From Campylobacterales bacterium (GTDB lineage Bacteria; Campylobacterota; Campylobacteria; Campylobacterales; Sulfurospirillaceae): a stretch of DNA of 64,000 nt. A program made the position numbers and the translations under genes. The notes below the pieces were generated by a model. It was given only the letters and a program-made list of their open reading frames with translations. It was not told the DNA's origin and did not search any database. Positions 46,815 through 55,633 of this stretch are shown piece after piece. The stretch spans positions 37,598 through 101,597 of the forward strand of contig JAJRPV010000024.1 in assembly GCA_024280575.1 (NCBI GenBank), given 5' to 3'. Every line of letters starts with the position of its first letter. Position 1 is the stretch's first letter.

Positions 46815-48842
46815 TTAACTAATTAGTCCGGCTTCCACTAAAAATGGAGATTGAATGTAAGTTATCTTTTTAATTTTATCATATTTGGCAAAGGAGAGTG
46901 AAAGCTTGTCTTTGGCTCTTGTGGTTGCGACATAAAATAGCCTTCGCTCTTCTTCTAGGCTTCCGCCTTTACTCATAAGCTTCCTGTTTGGAAATCGTCC
47001 ATCCATTAAGTCAATAACAAATACTTCTGCAAACTCCAAGCCTTTACTTGCGTGAATACTCAAAAGATTCACACCTTCTCCTTCGCTCATTTCTCCGCTT
47101 CCAAGTGTGATAGCATTTAAAAATCTATCATTTGATGAGTAGTTTTTAGCGATATCACCGAGCAAATAGCTTTTTCTAAAAATCTTCTCTTTAGCTTCTT
47201 TTTTAAGCTCATCATCGATACTGCCATCTTTTCTTGTAGCTCTGTTTGCTGCTAACACTTCTGTTATATATGCAAAAATATCACTTGAGCTTACATGCGA
47301 GATTAATGTTTTGGGATTTTTTATTCTTGTGCTGTTTTTTAGAAATTGATAAAAATGGTATATAAATCTTGCCCCGTCTTCATTTAATTTAGCATGTTTT
47401 AATATAGGATTTGACAAAAAAGCCTCTTCAAAACCAAGTTTATAAAACCTGCCTACACTTCCAAATTCAAAATTTTCATCAAAAAGCCCTAATTGATAAT
47501 TTTTTGCTCTTTTTGTAAAAGGTTTTATACTCTCATCGGGATGAAAAAAACCATTATATATATCTCCTTTGCCTAATTTGAAAAGCCCCTCAAAAAGCTC
47601 TTTTGAAAGTGCTGCTCCTACGCCTTTGGCATATTCGAATATATGTATAAAACTCATCATGTCTTTTGGATTTACAACGACACTCACCAAATCAGTCATG
47701 GCTTTTACTTCACGAGAGTCGAAAAAACTGACTCCACCTTTTCTTTTGCAGGAAATTCCTAATTCTCTCAGAGTTGCTTCTATGCCATCAGCGCTTGCGT
47801 TATTTCTAAATATAACTGCAATCTCTTCTTTCGGGATGGAAGATTCTTTTATCAACCGTGATATGGAGTGGTATTGATCAAAAAGCTCTTCATACACCAA
47901 AAGTCGCGGAGCCACGCACTCTTCAACTCTCGTAACTTCCAACTCTTTATCATAGAGTCTTGGATTATTTCTTATAACTCTGTTTGCCAAAGATAAAATT
48001 TTTGCGGTTGAGCGGTAATTTTTATTTAACTTAAATACCTTTGTATTTTCATATCTGTCTTGAAATGAGCCGATTATCCCTATATCTGCACCATTAAAGG
48101 CATAGATGCTTTGATCATAATCTCCTACACAAAAGAGAGATTTTTTTTTCACTGCATCTATTAGTGAACTTTGGAGTATATTTGTATCTTGATACTCATC
48201 TACTAAAACCTCAGAAAATTTTATATCACTATTGTATTTAAGAGCATCTATCATTAAAAGTAGCAAATCATTAAATCCTACATATCCGTACTCTTTTTTT
48301 AAAGCCTTAAACTCTTCAAATATATCTTCATACATATCAAAATAAACACCATGCTCGCTCTCTTGCGATTCTAGCCACCCTGAAAAACTTTGGTCTATCG
48401 AAGAATTTTGAAAAAGAGAAAAAAGGTCATATAAATAGGACGACTGATAAGGTTTAACGGGTGAGTCGATATGATCAAATCTTCTTCGCGCATATATGGT
48501 TTTTAAAAGGATTTTTAAATCTTTTGGTGTTTTTAACTTGATATTTTTACCAATCTTTTTCAGCAACCTGTAGCTGACTGCATGAAAAGTTCCTGATTCG
48601 ATTTTTTCAACTATATTTTTACTAAAATGTCTCTGTACTCTCTGGAGCATCTCAGAAGCTGCTTTATTTGTAAATGTAAGAAGAAGTATATGCTCTGGTT
48701 TAACACCCTCATTTAACAAAAATGCAATTCTCGCCACGATAGTAGAAGTCTTGCCAGTCCCGGCACTTGCTACGATGAGATTTGCCCCGGCACCCGCCGT
48801 CGCTGCATCATATTGTTCTTTATTTAATCTTGAAAGTGCCAT
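46815..48842 (-). CDS. UvrD/Rep-family 3'-5' DNA helicase
   Basis: A 675-residue superfamily 1A helicase. Motif I is SAGTGKTSTIVARIAFLL, motif II region VDEYQDTN, motif III CVGDYDQSIYAFNGAD and motif VI VATTRAKDKLSLSF; motif IV/V regions are present too (EGVNLLSIHASKGLEF). Length suits Rep/PcrA/UvrD. Which of these it replaces functionally cannot be decided here. It is divergently placed from the prepilin genes. ATG start with AAAGGAT before it. Confidence 0.94.
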   Translation of the reverse strand: MALSRLNKEQYDAATAGAGANLIVASAGTGKTSTIVARIAFLLNEGVKPEHILLLTFTNKAASEMLQRVQRHFSKNIVEKIESGTFHAVSYRLLKKIGKNIKLKTPKDLKILLKTIYARRRFDHIDSPVKPYQSSYLYDLFSLFQNSSIDQSFSGWLESQESEHGVYFDMYEDIFEEFKALKKEYGYVGFNDLLLLMIDALKYNSDIKFSEVLVDEYQDTNILQSSLIDAVKKKSLFCVGDYDQSIYAFNGADIGIIGSFQDRYENTKVFKLNKNYRSTAKILSLANRVIRNNPRLYDKELEVTRVEECVAPRLLVYEELFDQYHSISRLIKESSIPKEEIAVIFRNNASADGIEATLRELGISCKRKGGVSFFDSREVKAMTDLVSVVVNPKDMMSFIHIFEYAKGVGAALSKELFEGLFKLGKGDIYNGFFHPDESIKPFTKRAKNYQLGLFDENFEFGSVGRFYKLGFEEAFLSNPILKHAKLNEDGARFIYHFYQFLKNSTRIKNPKTLISHVSSSDIFAYITEVLAANRATRKDGSIDDELKKEAKEKIFRKSYLLGDIAKNYSSNDRFLNAITLGSGEMSEGEGVNLLSIHASKGLEFAEVFVIDLMDGRFPNRKLMSKGGSLEEERRLFYVATTRAKDKLSLSFAKYDKIKKITYIQSPFLVEAGLIS

Positions 48843-48951
48843 CCATATCCTTTAAAAAGTGGAATTATATCTATTTTGGCATTAAAGTAAAGCAAAAATT
48901 AAACGATATAGTATTACAATAGCAAAACTAAAATTGTCAAGGAGAAAACAG

Positions 48952-49656
48952 ATGAAAAGAAGTGGTTTTACAATGGTAGAGTTGATTTTTGTAATTGTCA
49001 TTATAGGAATATTGGCGGCAACCGCATTGCCAAAATTTAATGGCGTGAAAGATAGAGCAAAAGTGAATAGTGAACTTTCAGCCATGGATGGATTAGATGG
49101 AGCAATAGTAGCTGCAAAAGAAGGTAGATATGAAGATTACGGAAATGGCAATGTAAACTGGTACAAATTATCAGATTCTGACATGAATGATACAAGTCCA
49201 AATGCTGCAAGAGGTGCTCATTTCAAACAAGCAAATGATGCTAAAACAGTTCTAGGCGGTATAGCTAAAAAAGTTACTCAGTTAAAAATATTGGGATTCT
49301 GCCCGCTAGATCACAATGGTGCTTCAAGCTGGAATGACGGTCTATATTACAATCCGATTGTTTTAACAGGGCCTGCATCTAATCCTGATATTGGGGTAAA
49401 ATATCCGACCGACCACGCTGGACAATATATACCAGGAAAGCCTGACAAAAATGATTTTTGGATATTTAATCCCTCACCGGTTGACTTAAATATAACAAAC
49501 AGTAATGATCCAAACATAAATCCTGTAGTTATAGAATCAGGCACAATTGGTTTGGTTGATGTGAACGGTACAAATCCTGTTAGAATAACAAATATTCGTT
49601 TTACAGGAGCTTCTAATAATCCAAATGTACTATATTTCAGAAATACAGGAATGTAA
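48952..49656 (+). CDS. type IV prepilin, MSHA major-pilin type
   Basis: A 234-residue prepilin. The leader MKRSG is cut before the Phe of FTMVELIFVIVIIGILAATA, giving the N-methylated Phe and Glu5 needed for assembly. The start chosen is the ATG with GGAG seven bases upstream; a TTG 18 bases earlier is in frame but lies on that ribosome binding site. The C-terminal part has KPDKNDFWIF, shared with the next gene. It is the first of two tandem prepilins that converge on the mshG gene. Confidence 0.9.
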   Translation: MKRSGFTMVELIFVIVIIGILAATALPKFNGVKDRAKVNSELSAMDGLDGAIVAAKEGRYEDYGNGNVNWYKLSDSDMNDTSPNAARGAHFKQANDAKTVLGGIAKKVTQLKILGFCPLDHNGASSWNDGLYYNPIVLTGPASNPDIGVKYPTDHAGQYIPGKPDKNDFWIFNPSPVDLNITNSNDPNINPVVIESGTIGLVDVNGTNPVRITNIRFTGASNNPNVLYFRNTGM

Positions 49657-49661
49657 TCTGC

Positions 49662-50252
49662 ATGAAAAAATCTGCATTTACAATGGTGGAACTCATCTTT
49701 GTAATTGTTATCATAGGTATATTGGCCGCTACGGCGATTCCTAAATTTTCCAGCATCAAAGACGGTGCTAAGAAGACTGCTGAGATTGCCACTGTCTCAG
49801 CAGTTGCTACTGCACTTGACAGTGCAAATGGCGAGTGGAGTATCAACGAGGGTAATTTCAAATGGGGTAACCATCAGGACAGTTCAGTTTTAAATTCTTT
49901 AGGATACCCAAATAATCTATCTAAAAACGGTGAGGTTTTTGGAGCCGTTATAAAAGGTAAAAACTCTAAATTTATCAAACAAAATACTATCAATGCAAAT
50001 GATTATAATATCTCTATATTTACAGGTCCGGCAAGTGATCCTCAAAATGGTGTAAAGTTTGACAACAGTGCACCAAACAGCGATATAAAAAACAAACCTG
50101 ACCGCAATGATTTTTGGATATATGCATTTTATACAAATCCAAATAAAACATGTACATATAATGGAAAAGAGATAGATGCTGGTGATTTTGTTTTAATCGA
50201 CAATAACGGAACAGCATTGGCAAATTACAATATCTCTCTTGCTTGCAATTAA
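49662..50252 (+). CDS. type IV prepilin, second MSHA-type major pilin
   Basis: A 196-residue prepilin, MKKSA followed by FTMVELIFVIVIIGILAATA, with cleavage after Ala. It is a paralogue of the upstream gene: FTGPASDPQNGVKF and KPDRNDFWIY match it. Two cysteines (NKTCTYNG and the terminal LACN) could form the D-loop disulfide typical of major pilins; the upstream paralogue lacks this pair. It starts five bases after the first prepilin stop. Its 3' end overlaps a small convergent membrane-protein ORF. Confidence 0.9.
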   Translation: MKKSAFTMVELIFVIVIIGILAATAIPKFSSIKDGAKKTAEIATVSAVATALDSANGEWSINEGNFKWGNHQDSSVLNSLGYPNNLSKNGEVFGAVIKGKNSKFIKQNTINANDYNISIFTGPASDPQNGVKFDNSAPNSDIKNKPDRNDFWIYAFYTNPNKTCTYNGKEIDAGDFVLIDNNGTALANYNISLACN

Positions 50253-50347
50253 ATACTTGTTATTTTTTTAATAATCCAAAATACAATGCCAAGTATAATA
50301 GTGCTTAAAATAGCAACGCTAATAGTTCCTACTTGCATATCTTCCAT
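50249..50347 (-). CDS. 32-residue single-helix membrane protein after mshG
   Basis: A short ORF, MEDMQVGTISVAILS then TIILGIVFWIIKKITSI, with one predicted membrane helix and a lysine-rich end. The ATG shares its A with the mshG stop (TGATG), so it is coupled to mshG. It overlaps the convergent prepilin gene by four bases. Small size makes a chance ORF possible, but the coupling and hydrophobic pattern favour a real small protein. Confidence 0.5.
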   Translation of the reverse strand: MEDMQVGTISVAILSTIILGIVFWIIKKITSI

Positions 50348-51593
50348 CACACGCCACCAACTGCTTCAGCGATTGACCACATCGGTAAAAATATACCTAA
50401 AGCTAACAAGAGCACAAACCCAGCGATCGCAGCTATAAGAAGTGGTTCAATCATAGTCGATACATTATCCACTAGATAAGCATACTTTTTTCTGTATATA
50501 TCTGATATTTTATCTAACATTTTATTTAAAGAGCCACTGCTCTCGCCTGCACTTATCATCTGAATAACCATGCTTTCAAACTGCTTGGTATTTTCAAACC
50601 CGGTGGTTAAACTCTTACCCTCCTCAATCGCATCTATGATTTCGATTAGTCTCTCTTTCAAATAAGAATTTTCCACTATATCTATAGCAGTTCTTAAAGA
50701 ATCAATGATAGGCACTCCCGAAGTGCTCAGCCTGTCAAAAACATATATAAATCTTCCTATCATGGACAGATATATGACTTTCCCACTATGTAAACTTTTA
50801 ACATATATTTGTCAAACAAAAGTTTAAACTTCATACTTTTTTTATATAAATACGAGAGTCCCATACTTAAAAGAATTGCTCCAATTAAAACATATATACC
50901 GTATTGAGTAATTGCATGTTCTATCCAAAGAAGTAAAATAGTTGGAAATGGAAGAGTTGCATTATACTCTTCAAACATGGATTGAAATTGAGGAACCACC
51001 AAAGTTATAACAAAAGAAAAAGCAACTATCATAACAAATATTACAATAGTAGGATATCTAGTAGCTTTTTTTAACTTCATTCTATTGTCATAAACTTCCT
51101 GAAGTATATCAGCTAATTTTTCGATAGACTCATCAAGTGTTCCTGTTTTTTCACCTAAATCAAACATAGCTATGGATATAGCGCCCATTTCTTTTTCAAA
51201 CATTTTAAAGGCAGAGGAAAGATTTAAACCTGATTCAACCTCTTCTAAAACAATTCTAAAAATCTCTTTCAATCTTTTATGTTCTGTTGTTTTTAGAACA
51301 TCTTCCAAACAAGTTGTTATCGGAAGTCCTGCATTTAACATTGTTGAGATTTGCCTTAAAGATGCAATATATGGCTCTAAGGGTATATTTTTTGCTCTGA
51401 GTTTTTCTTTTAATTTGCTTTTAAATGCATCAAACTTAATCGAAAATGGCTCAGAAATTTCTTTTAAATCAACAAATACACCCATATTTTTAGATTTAAA
51501 ACTGTTTATTGCTTCAATTTTGTTTGGGGATGAAATAATTATTTTATTTTTTTTACCTTTTGATATATACAATACCTCAAAGTACTTCATCAT
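50347..51593 (-). pseudogene. mshG: MshG/GspF-type pilus platform protein, interrupted by a one-base frameshift
   Basis: Inner-membrane platform protein, normally about 410 residues in one chain. The first frame (277 residues) has the first T2SSF domain (LEPYIASLRQISTMLNAGLP) and a membrane pair, then ends after LFDKYMLKVYIVGKS. The second frame continues with MIGRFIYVFDRLSTSGVPI and GESSGSLNKMLDKISDIY, the second T2SSF domain. One extra base in the GGGAAA tract at 50779-50784 restores VGKVIYLSMIGRF. Without it pilus assembly should fail, so either this locus is inactive or a base is missing from the sequence. ATG start four bases inside mshE. Confidence 0.88.
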
Positions 51594-53257
51594 TTAGCCA
51601 CTCTAAGCACTTCTTCTAGAGTTGTTAAACCGTTTGTTGCTTTTTTTAATCCATCAATCAACATCGGCTCAAAGCCATCATTTTCTTCTGCTTTTCTTGC
51701 TATTTCATATTTGTTCATATTTATTGATATTAGATGGGATATAGTTTCGCTGATTTTGAGAATTTCACTAATCATAGTTCTACCGCTGTATCCGCTAAAA
51801 CCACATCTCATACAACCCTCTCCTTGATAAAATTGATACTCTTTTGGGAGATATTTTTCTACTTTCTCTATCATCTTCTTTGGAGGATTATGTTCTTTTT
51901 TGCAATACGGACATATTTTTCTTACTAACCTTTGAGCCATAACACCTACTAGTGAGTCAGCTATAAGATAAGGTTCTAAATTCATCTGAATCATTCTCGT
52001 TATTGCACTTGGTGCATCATTTGTATGCAAAGTTGTAAACACGAGATGTCCCGTCAAAGAAGCTTGAACTGCTATATTTAAAGTCTCACTGTCTCTTACT
52101 TCACCCACCATTATGATATCCGGATCTTGTCGCAAGATTGAGCGAAGAGCCTGTGCAAATGAGTAATCTATTTTTTCATTTATTTGTATTTGCTGAGCAA
52201 GAGGAAGCTGATACTCGATAGGGTCTTCTATGGTTATCATCTTATTTTCTATGCTTTTTATCTCATTTAGCGCGGCATATAAAGTGGTAGTTTTTCCGCT
52301 TCCCGTAGGCCCTGTGACAAATATTATACCGTAAGGTAATTTTAAAATCTCCTCAAAAGTTTTTATGTTACTCTCTTCCATACCTAAATCACGAAGTTTT
52401 AATAATATTTTTTGCTGATCTAAAATCCTCATAACTACTGATTCCCCAAACATCGTCGGAGCAGTTGAAAGCCTAAAATCATATCTATTGTCGTTAATAG
52501 TCATAGAAAATCTTCCGTCTTGAGACTTTCTTTTTTCACTTATATCAAGATTTCCTAAAATTTTAATACGAGATGAAAGTGCGTTATAAATCTCTTTATC
52601 AAAAACAAAATTTTCTCTTAAGATTCCATCGATTCTACTTCTGACAGAGACATTAAATGCTGAAGGTTCAATATGAATATCACTTGCATTGTTTTTAATC
52701 GCACTCTTAACAATCTGTTCAACCAACTGCATGATTGAGCTTTGTTCACTATCAGCTTTATAATTATTTGTTGCGATTTCTCTTTTTATATTATCAACAA
52801 TTAATTTTGTTATAGAAATAATTTCAAATCTTTCAAAAATATGATTGACATCATTTTTTAATGAAATGTAAAGTTTGATTGGTTTTGTTGCAATATTTCT
52901 TTCTAAAAGCTCTATAGATTCATAATCAAGTGGATCAACGACTGCTACATGTATAAACTCATCATCTTCCAAAAAAGGTATAGCTTGGGCGCCTTTAAGC
53001 AACTTTGCAGAGTATTTTGTCATCAAATTAAAATCAACTTCGACGCCATATAAGTCAATGAATTCCAAATCTAATTGTTCTGCCAAAATCTCAGCAAAAG
53101 CCCTCTGCGACACATATCCTTCATCTATAAAATATTGCCCTAGTTTTTTTGCAAAATTGCTCTTTTTTTGCTCTTTTAGTGCAAGCATTAATTGATCTTG
53201 GTTTATAAAGCCTTTGTCTATGAGAATATCACCGATTCTTATGTTTTTTTTGATCAT
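51590..53257 (-). CDS. mshE: MSHA pilus extension ATPase MshE with c-di-GMP-binding MshEN domain
   Basis: A 555-residue hexameric ATPase. Residues 6-65 have two 24-residue MshEN motifs, RIGDILIDKGFINQDQLML and KLGQYFIDEGYVSQRAFAEI, which bind c-di-GMP in V. cholerae MshE. The ATPase core has Walker A GPTGSGKTTTLYAALN, the Asp box ITIEDPIEYQL, Walker B SILRQDPDIIMVGEVRD, and the zinc tetracysteine CPYCKKE / CMRCGFSG. ATG start, whose ribosome binding site AAAAAAGGGG belongs to the repeat cassette at 53258. It precedes mshG with a four-base overlap. Confidence 0.95.
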   Translation of the reverse strand: MIKKNIRIGDILIDKGFINQDQLMLALKEQKKSNFAKKLGQYFIDEGYVSQRAFAEILAEQLDLEFIDLYGVEVDFNLMTKYSAKLLKGAQAIPFLEDDEFIHVAVVDPLDYESIELLERNIATKPIKLYISLKNDVNHIFERFEIISITKLIVDNIKREIATNNYKADSEQSSIMQLVEQIVKSAIKNNASDIHIEPSAFNVSVRSRIDGILRENFVFDKEIYNALSSRIKILGNLDISEKRKSQDGRFSMTINDNRYDFRLSTAPTMFGESVVMRILDQQKILLKLRDLGMEESNIKTFEEILKLPYGIIFVTGPTGSGKTTTLYAALNEIKSIENKMITIEDPIEYQLPLAQQIQINEKIDYSFAQALRSILRQDPDIIMVGEVRDSETLNIAVQASLTGHLVFTTLHTNDAPSAITRMIQMNLEPYLIADSLVGVMAQRLVRKICPYCKKEHNPPKKMIEKVEKYLPKEYQFYQGEGCMRCGFSGYSGRTMISEILKISETISHLISINMNKYEIARKAEENDGFEPMLIDGLKKATNGLTTLEEVLRVAK

Positions 53258-53553
53258 TTTAATGTCCCCTTTTTTAGGAAGTAAATTCCTAAAAAATTCC
53301 TCGCGACTGAAGCTTTGGCTTCGCCAAGAAAGAACTTATTTTTACTGTCATCTTGTTCAGGAAGTAAATTCCTAAACAATTCACGCGCTACTGAAGCTAC
53401 GGCTGTCGCCGAGAAGAACTTATTTTTACTGTCATCTTGTTCAGGAAGTAAATTCCTAAACAATTCACGCGCTACTGAAGCTACGGCTGTCGCCGAGAAA
53501 TATATTGTTGCGATACGGGTTGATGCTCTATAATATTTAATTTGATTATTCAT
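53254..53553 (-). other. 99-codon ORF running through the three cassettes, coupled to mshE
   Basis: ATG at 53551-53553, just after the stop of the upstream gene, opens a frame through all three cassettes. The product has 17 unique residues (MNNQIKYYRASTRIATI), then two 28-residue repeats containing VARELFRNLLPEQDDSKNK, and ends ARNFLGIYFLKKGTLK. Its TGA overlaps the mshE ATG as ATGA. The two distal units are 84 bp, a multiple of three, which keeps the frame. No ribosome binding site is obvious. It may be a leader or just open by chance. Confidence 0.35.
53258..53500 (-). repeat. three tandem translation-leader cassettes upstream of mshE
   Basis: Three units of 83-84 bp read on the minus strand. 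The proximal one is standard: hairpin 1 CTTGGC-GAA-GCCAAG, linker GTCGCGAGGAATTTTT, hairpin 2 AGGAA-TTTAC-TTCCT, then AAAAAAGGGGACATTAAA and the mshE ATG. The two distal units are nearly identical to each other but belong to another subtype: hairpin 1 TCGGC-GACA-GCCG, linker GCGCGTGAATTGTTT, and a tail GAACAAGATGACAGTAAAA that has lost the Shine-Dalgarno sequence and start codon. Both stems differ from those at other loci by paired changes. Confidence 0.9.
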
Positions 53554-53554
53554 T

Positions 53555-54091
53555 TTATAAATACCAATGTCTTTTGACCAGGATGTTATCTTTATATTCA
53601 TCGATAAAAACTTTTGGAGGATTATCATTTGAATGCCAAAGAATATATTTTTGGTTTTTTATATTTATCACTATTTTGTTTTTATTTTTATCTATAACCT
53701 TATAATTACTCTTGGCTAAGTTTTCAAATACAATAGACAATATATTGGATGTTCTTGGCAACCTTATGCCCTTTAAATTAATTCCGTCAATCATAAATTG
53801 ATATATCAGTTTTTTTTGCAGTAAAATAGTTGCAAAATAAGATGCATTTTCTCTATATTTGGGGGATGTAACTAATCTTTTAATAATCACACCAAGTGGA
53901 TTTATATTATCTATTTTTAAGCAGTCGTTACCTATTAGCGACAGAATCTCTTCATCTCTACTATCAGAATTTGTGCCTGATATGCATGCTTTTTCAAAAT
54001 TTCCATTTTTATAATCATTTATAATATCGTTTCTCCCATAAGAAAAACCGTATATACACAAAGCAAATATCACTAAAAATACTCTAATCAT
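53555..54091 (-). CDS. exported protein of the MSHA locus, function unknown
   Basis: A 178-residue protein with a signal peptide (residues 1-18, ending GFSYG). Two cysteines (EKACISG, NDCLKID) could form a disulfide in the periplasm. The C-terminal half has several beta strands ending ILVKRHWYL. It lies between the MshN-like and MshE genes, ATGA-coupled to the former. I do not recognise a family. A role in pilus assembly is inferred only from position. Confidence 0.65.
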   Translation of the reverse strand: MIRVFLVIFALCIYGFSYGRNDIINDYKNGNFEKACISGTNSDSRDEEILSLIGNDCLKIDNINPLGVIIKRLVTSPKYRENASYFATILLQKKLIYQFMIDGINLKGIRLPRTSNILSIVFENLAKSNYKVIDKNKNKIVINIKNQKYILWHSNDNPPKVFIDEYKDNILVKRHWYL

Positions 54092-54840
54092 TTTTGTCCT
54101 TTTATCTTTTGCAAAAATTTTCGTGCATCATCTGAATCAAAATACGATAAAAATGTTTCTACTGCTTTAATAGCTTCATCTTTTTTGTTTTGTTTTATTT
54201 TGGCTTTCGCATATATCAGCCATGGCTCAAATGAAGAAGATTTATAACGATTTGCTTTCTTTGACCACAATATTGCTTTTTCATATTTGGATTTTTTAAA
54301 ATAGTATTTAGATAAATTTAAAGTTGTCTCAAAACTCTCATTTGCTTGATTTTCTTTCAGCAAAGACTCTTCATCCTTTAAAGATTTTACTGTTATATTA
54401 ATTTTTTTCTTCTCCTGCATAGCGGGCAATTGCTTTTCAATTTTTGGAACATCTGTTTTTTTGATAATTTTCTTATTTATTTTATTATTTTTAGCTGCCT
54501 GCTTTTCTATCTTTGGCAAAATAATCGTTGGCTTAAGAAAAACTGTATTATATTTTTCCACTTTGTCTGTTTTTCTTTTGATTTCTTTTGGTTTTATTAT
54601 TTTAGTTAAATTTTTATCAGCAATAGTTTTTTTAATTACAACGGGTTTTTCTGCTTTATCTGTTTTCTTTTCTATAAATATATGTTTTTTAAAAACCATC
54701 TCTTTTGATTTTATGAACGCTATATATGCAGATACGCAAATTGCAAAAATTACTAATAGTATAATAAATATTTTAAAATATCTTTTTCTGTTGATTGCTC
54801 TAGATCTTTTTTCTAAATCTTCAAAAGCTCTACCTGTCAT
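54088..54840 (-). CDS. mshN: MshN-like TPR protein with one membrane helix
   Basis: A 250-residue inner-membrane protein: a short cytoplasmic start, one helix at about residues 23-44, a lysine-rich linker with repeated short charged motifs (residues 60-150), and TPR-like helices at the C-terminus (YFKKSKYEKAILWSKKANRY, EPWLIYAKAKIKQNKKDEAI). The order mshL-mshM-mshN-mshE of Vibrio is matched here, so it is the MshN counterpart. It overlaps mshM by 11 bp. Confidence 0.75.
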   Translation of the reverse strand: MTGRAFEDLEKRSRAINRKRYFKIFIILLVIFAICVSAYIAFIKSKEMVFKKHIFIEKKTDKAEKPVVIKKTIADKNLTKIIKPKEIKRKTDKVEKYNTVFLKPTIILPKIEKQAAKNNKINKKIIKKTDVPKIEKQLPAMQEKKKINITVKSLKDEESLLKENQANESFETTLNLSKYYFKKSKYEKAILWSKKANRYKSSSFEPWLIYAKAKIKQNKKDEAIKAVETFLSYFDSDDARKFLQKIKGQK

Positions 54841-55633
54841 TTATAGCTCCTATATCAAGGGCACTCATTTGCAATAGGTGATTATTTATATCGCTATACT
54901 TTCTCAACCCATTTTTCTTTGCGTATTCCAAAAGACTCAAAAGCGAGTAAATAAACTTTTTTACCGTTCTGAAATTACCATCAGTATATCTAGCAATTTT
55001 TTTTGCATCATTCAAAGAAAACATTTGAGAAATTTCACCAAAATTTTCTGAAAGTAGAGCGCTTTGTATATATCTGTATACTTCTTTGTAGTGCAATCTT
55101 TCATACTCCACCACAACTTTTGTTCTGGATTTAAAATGTTTTTTATCAAGTATTGCTTTACCCTCTTCCTTGTGCATTGAAAGAACAAATTGAAAGATTT
55201 TAGTGTCTCCTAGTATTCGAATCAGCTCGAATTGCTCCTCATTTAATAGTTGAGCTTCGTCTATAAAGATTGTATGTTTGTCATTCTTGTACTCTTGAAG
55301 TAATTGCTCCTTTAGATTGTTAAAATTTATATTTTTATCAAATCTTATATTTTTTGATTCATAAAGAATTTTAAGCAAATCCCTCTTATCAAAAAAAGGG
55401 TGATCTATGAAAATGCTTCGTGATTTTTTTTCCAATTCTGTACTGATAAGTTTCAATATATAGCTTTTCCCTACTCCCGGATCTCCTATCAGAAAAATCA
55501 AAGGTGCATTTCTCTCCTCAATAGCATTTTCTACTTTATATCTTGTAATTTCTGCACTAATACTGTCAAAATAGTATTTAACTTCTATAATATCTCTAAA
55601 TAACTCTTTTGCCTTGGTATAGTCTCTCATCAC
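54830..55633 (-). CDS. mshM: MshM/ExeA-type AAA ATPase
   Basis: A 267-residue cytoplasmic ATPase of the GspA/ExeA/MshM kind. Walker A is GDPGVGKSYILK near residue 50, Walker B is TIFIDEAQLLNEEQ near 120, and a sensor-like FVLSMHKEEGKAILD follows. ExeA-type proteins help secretin assembly in the peptidoglycan; no peptidoglycan-binding domain is present here, as in MshM. It starts four bases inside the mshL stop. Confidence 0.85.
   Translation of the reverse strand: MMRDYTKAKELFRDIIEVKYYFDSISAEITRYKVENAIEERNAPLIFLIGDPGVGKSYILKLISTELEKKSRSIFIDHPFFDKRDLLKILYESKNIRFDKNINFNNLKEQLLQEYKNDKHTIFIDEAQLLNEEQFELIRILGDTKIFQFVLSMHKEEGKAILDKKHFKSRTKVVVEYERLHYKEVYRYIQSALLSENFGEISQMFSLNDAKKIARYTDGNFRTVKKFIYSLLSLLEYAKKNGLRKYSDINNHLLQMSALDIGAINDR

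Noticed and set aside
48870..48900. sigma-54 promoter for the first prepilin (TGGCATTAAAGTAAAGCA)
   Set aside because: GG and GC are 12 bases apart where 10 are required; a nearby TATAGT is at least as good.
53315..53533. 72-aa plus-strand ORF with a repeated LLSSCSGSKFLNNS peptide
   Set aside because: It is the complement of the tandem cassettes before mshE; there is no ribosome binding site.
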